Part shown: one piece after another, positions 58,620 through 64,000 of the stretch
How the letters are laid out: every line of letters starts with the position of its first letter
How positions within the stretch are numbered: position 1 is the stretch's first letter
NCBI RefSeq assembly: GCF_030445035.2
Contig: NC_080683.1
Location: 89,923,675-89,987,674 of the forward strand
Reading direction: 5' to 3'
Length of the DNA: 64,000 bases
Source of the DNA: Dasypus novemcinctus
Lineage: Eukaryota; Chordata; Mammalia; Cingulata; Dasypodidae
Position numbers and translations under genes: made by a program
The notes under the pieces: model-generated
The model's database searches: none
Seen by the model: only the letters and a program-made list of their open reading frames with translations
Told to the model about the DNA's origin: nothing

Positions 58620-59230
58620 TGTATCTCTAGACTCTGGTAAATGTGTCAAGGAGACCCCCTATGCTTCCTCTATTCTTTCTTGCCCCAAACATTATTCCCA
58701 CTGCAGCCAGATTGTTCTTTTTTAACAAAAATACAATATTCTATTAATTAAGATTCTTGATTTTGATTCCCCTTTATCTACCTGAATAAATTTAACTTCT
58801 GGGTGGGGCCCTCCGGAAACTACTACTGTGTGCTCTATATAACCTCATCTCCATGGACTCTTCTTTCTCATGCACATATGAGTCTAGCACGCAGAACTAC
58901 CCAAACAAGCCTATTTTTTTTCTACCCCACCCCTGACTCCCACCCCATCACCATCTTTTCTGTCTAATGAATTATTATTCACCTGTTCAGGCATGCCTTC
59001 CTCTGGAAGCCTTCCCTGACTCCACCACACTTCACCATTCTCTCCTCCTGTGTTGTTTATGTGCCTTATACTTTGTTTCTTGCCTTTATTCAATGGATTT
59101 GTGATTTCTTAATTTATACCCACATATCTTATTTGTGGAAAAAAACTTTGTCTTTTTGATTAAAACATTTTGTGTGGCCAAAGTTTTCCATATTCATATT
59201 CTTAGAAACTAGCATAGTGTCTAGCACACA
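58620..59230 (-). repeat. L2 LINE 3' fragment
   Basis: Minus-strand L2: the plus strand reads GCATGCCTTCCTCTGGAAGCCTTCCCTGACTCC, the reverse complement of the L2 3' end. Matching upstream words (ACTGCAGCCAGATTGTTC) lie near 58,700. Confidence 0.6.
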
Positions 59231-60929
59231 TTAAGAATTGAACAAAAGTTTGTTAAAAGAAAGACAAGAAATCTTTCAGATAAATATTACAGAGAGGGAA
59301 ATATTACTAATGCCAGGTTTGGTTTATATTTTATAGACTTTGAAAATGACAAGTAAGTCAAATATAATAAATATTTGAAGAAAAACAGGAGAAATTCTGA
59401 GCGATTTGTTGACCCCTATCAAGAGTTTTCCATGATTAGCTTGTTTTCTTACAAAGTAATCTAGAATCTCAAAATTACATTCTTAAGTTTCAGAAAAATA
59501 ATCATGTGCGGGTTTTTAAACAATTAGGCAATGTTTTGCAAGAATCTGAGATGTATTCAGTAATGTGGAAAGAGAGCAAAGCCCGGTATTTGGAAGGAGT
59601 TTCCTCAATTCGGTAAGCAGGCATTCTGACACAAAGCTTGCCGCCACCATTCCTTAGTGGAATAGAGGTGCACAATTACAGAGTGAAAGAAAGTGTCCCT
59701 CCCTTCCTCTGAGCACAAACAAGGCAGCAGGGCAGAGCAGACTTTCAGAACATTTGTATCCAAAGGAAGCAATAACTATTCACAACCCTGAGGAAGCAGG
59801 AATTGGGTAAGGAGCTTCCTACCATCTCTCTAAGTAACAGCAACACAAACCTTGCCCAATCTGCAAAATCATTCTTCTCTGTGGATAGGGATCATTGAGT
59901 AGCACTGAGCATCCTAAAAATAAACAAACACAAACAACAAAAAAAAAAACAATAGAAAAACCTTGGAAGTTATTTTCTAGTTAAGTGCACATGATGAGTC
60001 CTTGGCAATTGTGGGTGCCTTGAAATTGTACTGTTGGTTGCTTATCATACTGTGTACTTGTTCTATTAACCTTTAGGTATTAAATACTTTTTACCTCACT
60101 TAGAGAAAACACGATTAATTCTGAAACTCCTCAAGACATCTTTTATTAATGTTATTCTATACAGCACCTCTCCTAATGCATTTACCATTTAATATTCGCA
60201 GTGAAAAGTGCTTTGTAAAGAAATTGTTGCTAGATTAATAGATGTGGGAAGAGAGATGCAAGATATAGTTTAAATGTATATTTAATACATAAATTTAAAA
60301 TAGAAAAATGCAGTTTATGATATTTCAGACAATAAAAAATAGTCCCAGGTAAGGGTAAAAAGCAGTTATGAAATTGAATGAATTATTTAAGCAGATGTAT
60401 CATCTGAGAAAAGAAAAAGAATAAAAGATAAACATCTTCATATTTTCTAAGCAGCTTTCTTACAGTTCACATAAATCATTGATTATCATTTTATGTTCAT
60501 TGCCTCACACTACATTATGAATTAGTTTCATTATTAGTTTGCAGAAGAAAAACACATAATTCAAATACTTTCATCAAAAAGTCCATTGGACAAACCTGTC
60601 AATGTAAATATTATATTTTGTTCATTTCAGACTCAAGTTTTTTAACTTACTAGAGTTACCTTTCAAGCTTGTTTGAATTTTTGTTGACAGAACAGGGACT
60701 GATGATTGCCTATATTTTTAAAATACTTTTCATTTGTCATGGATGCACTTGTTTTTTACCTTTAAAATATTCATTAAATTCCATGTCTCCTCATTCTCTG
60801 ATTTAACCATTTGTACCAGTATATGCAATTTTACAGGAATAGAGTCACATGAAGAATTTTTATATGTTCTAGGACATGATTGTAATACATTAAAATATAT
60901 ACTAGATTTAAGTGAAGGCAGCATGATGT
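59231..60929. other. Unique DNA, no gene seen
   Basis: The patch 59,570-59,860 is less AT-rich and repeat-free. I see no coding support in it. Confidence 0.35.
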
Positions 60930-61110
60930 CAACGAGAGTAACTGGAGGAGTTAGGAAACTGAGTTTGATTCTTGGCTATGCCATTTCATTAAGAATCCTT
61001 GAGCAAGTCACGGCACACATGTCTCATTTTGTCTTCCAATTTCCTCACTTTGGAGTAAACAGTTTAAGCTAGATGCAAGAGCCCTTCCAGCTTTTCCATA
61101 CTAAGATACA
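60930..61110 (+). repeat. MIR fragment
   Basis: GAGTTTGATTCTTGGCTATGCC, CTTGAGCAAGTCAC and CAATTTCCTCACTTTGGAGTAAA occur in MIR order. Confidence 0.65.
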
Positions 61111-62985
61111 GACTTTGTGAGACCTTTTTATGTTTGGACAGAATATAATTTGATTATGGGGCCCACTATGGAACACTACAGGCAGGTTTTAAGGTACCAA
61201 AGCATTAGAAACAAAGATTTCTAGATTCTACTTCTTTTTGTCTTTGGATAAAATAAGGCAAAGAACAGATGTGATACAATTGCAGCATCTTGATCATTTA
61301 GATCATTGTAACTGTTTTGTGTGAGATATCCTCAGAATTGGCAGTAGATAATTCATCTATTACAACACCACACACAAACACACACACACAATTTGCAAAT
61401 AATGTTCTTTAGCTGTTTGCTTTTTGTTTTATTTTACGAGGAGATTGGGAAGGAAGTAAAATTGGCGATGGAGTGGGAATAAAATGAGGTAAAGATATTT
61501 AAGAATAATAGCCATGGCAATATGAATTCCAGAGCAAAGACAAAGTGAAGAAATTTGGAAGAGAGTATATAAAGTCCTCATGTGAACTACATTCCACATT
61601 GAGTGATCATGTGAGACTATAACAGCAATAAAATCCAGGAGGTGATTTGATCTCCCCTCTCCAATTTAGTTAAGATGAGTAAATTCACTTCTTCATGGAT
61701 AGTCGGATACCAGCAGACCCTAAAACCCCCTCATGTACATAGCATCCAGCTTTGCTATAAACAACAACAAAAAGAAGCCAAGAACATCAATTTTTATCTC
61801 TTACTGCCACAAAATCACAGGGCTTGCAAAAAGCAATCCTTCAGCTGGTTATTAATAGACATTTTGCTTTAAACTTCAGAGAGGAATTAACTTTCCTTGA
61901 TCTTAAAAGCAATTTGAAATTTTACAACCTTGGCGTTTAAAAAACTATCTAGCAAATTTCACCTTCCTTTTTGATTATATTCTGCAAATGGTTAAAGTGG
62001 TCATCACCATTACAGCAATTTACTTTTAATGGTGAAATGTGTTGCTGAAAGCACTGAGGGAACACCCTTCTGGGTGGGATATGATTTTCTTCCTTTAGCC
62101 TTACCTAACCAGGGACTGATTCTTTCCCTGAACACAACAAAATGAGCTTATATCTGATACAACAGAGTTGGGGATGACATCGAAACTAAGTTTCTATGCC
62201 CAGGAAAAAGTAAGCATTTGAATAAAATGGAATAACTAAGACAAAAGAAGATAGATTTTTAAGGTTTGTGTGGAATTCAGAAAAACATTTGTTTTAGAGT
62301 GCCTTTAGACTTAAGAAGAAGCAGCTTTAACTATTTGTATCACCTGCATATTAACCCTACAAATATGATAAAAAATTTTGTTTTACCGATTAGATCCAAG
62401 TGTTGATATAAACAGCATTTTTCAAACAGTTGAAGTCATTATTGTTGAAACCTGTAAAGTCATAGCTTCTTGGGAGTCAAGGAAAATGACCAAAACAATT
62501 TTGCAAATTAGCACACTTTCTCATTGAAGGATGATCAGAGAAAGGAGACCAGCATGGTGATGCATCTAGAAATCATATTAGGTGAAGAGTTAAAATGAAA
62601 TATATACTTCTGGAGGAAATGAAAAGAAATATCAGGGATATTGTTAAAGGTTTATCATATGGATAAAGGAGTAGACTTATTCTGTCTAAATCCAAAGAGT
62701 AGGAGAAGACAGACTTTGACTCAACGTAAGAACAATTTAATAATAAAAATAATCACCTACTTGACATTGAAGTGAAGAATATTTGCATAGTCTTAATAAT
62801 TTTTAAATTTTCTTAAATTTACACTCTTAGAAATACCCTACACACAAATTATAAAATATTTAAATATGACTACAGAATAGTGTTACCAGTTTTGACATGT
62901 AAAGATTATGGTTCTTGGAAAGTTCAAGATGGAAGAGGAAAGAATGGTGTTGCAAGAATGAAGGTGTGAATATTCTTGCTGAGTA
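61111..62985. other. Unique DNA, no gene seen
   Basis: It includes a short CA-rich microsatellite (61,362-61,391). No gene or RNA is recognised. Confidence 0.4.
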
Positions 62986-63544
62986 TAATAGTTTGATATT
63001 ATTTATGAATTCCAAAAAAAAGATATTTGATTGTGTTTGTAAATTGGTCTGTTCCTCTGGGCATGACACCTGTTGATTGTATTAGATTCAGCTGAGATGT
63101 CTTTGCTTATATTATGTTAAGATTTGGGTTTTGATTTGACCACATTTTAGGACGTGCAGAAATGAGTCCCCAACGTCTTGGTGGGCTGATAAAACAGACT
63201 CTCACACAGAAGTAGAGACACAGAGAAGAAGAACACAGAGGAAGAAAGATAGTTTATTAGATACAGCAGAGGCCCTAGGAAGAGAGATGATTTTGTGAGC
63301 TGACCTTGTGAGAGAACAGAGCAGCTGAGCCCAGAAAGAAACAAGCACTGGGGAAAGAGACAGCCTTATCCCAGACTACAGCTAAGATCAGAGGAAACTG
63401 GGACCACAGAGCCGTAAGAGGAAGAAAGAAGACTGAACCCTCACAAATGTCACAACAGACTTTAGGTGAGAAAATAGCTCTATGGCACCTTGAATTGGAC
63501 TCTTTAGGGCCTTGTGACTGTAAGCTTCTACCCTAAATAAATAC
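62986..63544 (+). repeat. MaLR-like LTR, copy 4 (interrupted by copy 5)
   Basis: Plus-strand LTR from AATAGTTTGATATTATTTATG. It is cut at 63544, just after its AATAAA, by a younger LTR of the same superfamily. Its last part must lie beyond the window. Confidence 0.8.
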
Positions 63545-64000
63545 TGTAGCAGTTTGATATAATTGATGAATTCCAAAAAGAAATATTGGATTATACTTAT
63601 AATCTGATCTGTACCTGGGCATGATTGAGTTACAATTAGGCATTGAATCCCCATCTCTTAGTGGGTGGGGACTCACAGATAAAAGTCATAGCAAAGAACA
63701 GAGTTGGGGGTTTCTGATATTGGAGTTTTGATGTTGGAATTTGATGATGAAGACTTAAGCTGGAGCCCCAGGAAGTCAGCATGCAGAGGAAAGAGAAGCC
63801 AGCCATAGGAAGGAAGGAACCTTGAACCCAGAGGAAAGCAAACCCCAGGAATGTAGAAACCCAGGAAGCCCGAACCCTCCCAGATGTCGGCAGCCATCTT
63901 GCTCCAAATAGACTTTAGTGAGGGAAGTAAATTATGCTTTATGGCCTGGTATCTGTAAGCTCCTACCCCAAATAAATATCTATCCTTTATAAAAACCAAT
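63545..64000 (+). repeat. MaLR-like LTR, copy 5 (runs off the window)
   Basis: It starts TGTAGCAGTTTGATATAATT and reaches the AATAAA region (CCCCAAATAAATATC, near 63966) at the window end. It is nested inside copy 4. It carries a partly different middle (GTGGGTGGGGACTCACAG), so it may be a subfamily. Whether a full provirus follows cannot be seen. Confidence 0.8.

Noticed and set aside
1-64000. CRISPR arrays, bacterial operons or phage-like systems
   Set aside because: No spaced direct-repeat arrays or bacterial gene organisation. The repeat content is unmistakably mammalian.

Overview
The window is mammalian nuclear DNA without any recognisable host protein-coding gene. Copies of a tRNA-derived SINE resembling the armadillo DAS family (for example 21800-22155, 37133-37560, 42630-42785) and a lineage-specific MaLR-like LTR family point to a xenarthran, most likely an armadillo such as Dasypus. 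This rests on recall of the repeat families, not on a database search. Ancient MIR and L2 copies fit any placental mammal.

Layout. Positions 1-19,070 are a stack of plus-strand LINE-1 copies (called A, B, C and D here) into which LTR elements have inserted. L1 A (1-120 and 2787-4060) is split by a 2.66-kb LTR element (121-2781). L1 B (4062 to about 15,800) has tandem promoter monomers, an ORF1, an internal deletion that removes most of ORF2, and a tandemly repeated 3' tail. Its ORF1 is split by a 7.0-kb minus-strand endogenous retrovirus (5982-13004). L1 C (15,804-18,013) is split by a solo LTR, and L1 D occupies 18,090-19,070. From 19 kb to 64 kb the DNA is AT-rich and mostly non-repetitive, with scattered SINEs, MIRs, L2, L1 3' ends, solo LTRs, and one larger minus-strand L1 (50,225-53,110) that carries a nested insertion.

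The main object is the endogenous retrovirus. It has two 408-bp LTRs differing at 11 positions, a 6-bp target duplication (CATAAT), a tRNA-Lys(1,2)-type primer binding site, and an uninterrupted gag (598 codons) with two zinc knuckles. A T TTA AAC slippery site lies at the gag/pro junction, followed 7 nt later by a sequence that folds on paper into an H-type pseudoknot. A short protease frame follows without a dUTPase. RT, RNase H and integrase retain their catalytic residues but carry three stop codons and at least one frameshift. The env is truncated: most of the surface subunit is missing, while the transmembrane subunit keeps the gamma/type D signature (immunosuppressive-like segment and CX6CC). 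The element is therefore a betaretrovirus-like gag-pol joined to a gamma-type (type D) env. In life gag would supply the particle, the frameshift would set the Gag:Gag-Pro ratio, pol would copy and integrate, and env would be made from a spliced RNA. In this copy only gag and pro look undamaged.

A second structural oddity is the element at 121-2781. Its two outer ends are both LTR U5-type ends in inverted orientation, yet it is bounded by a 5-bp target duplication.
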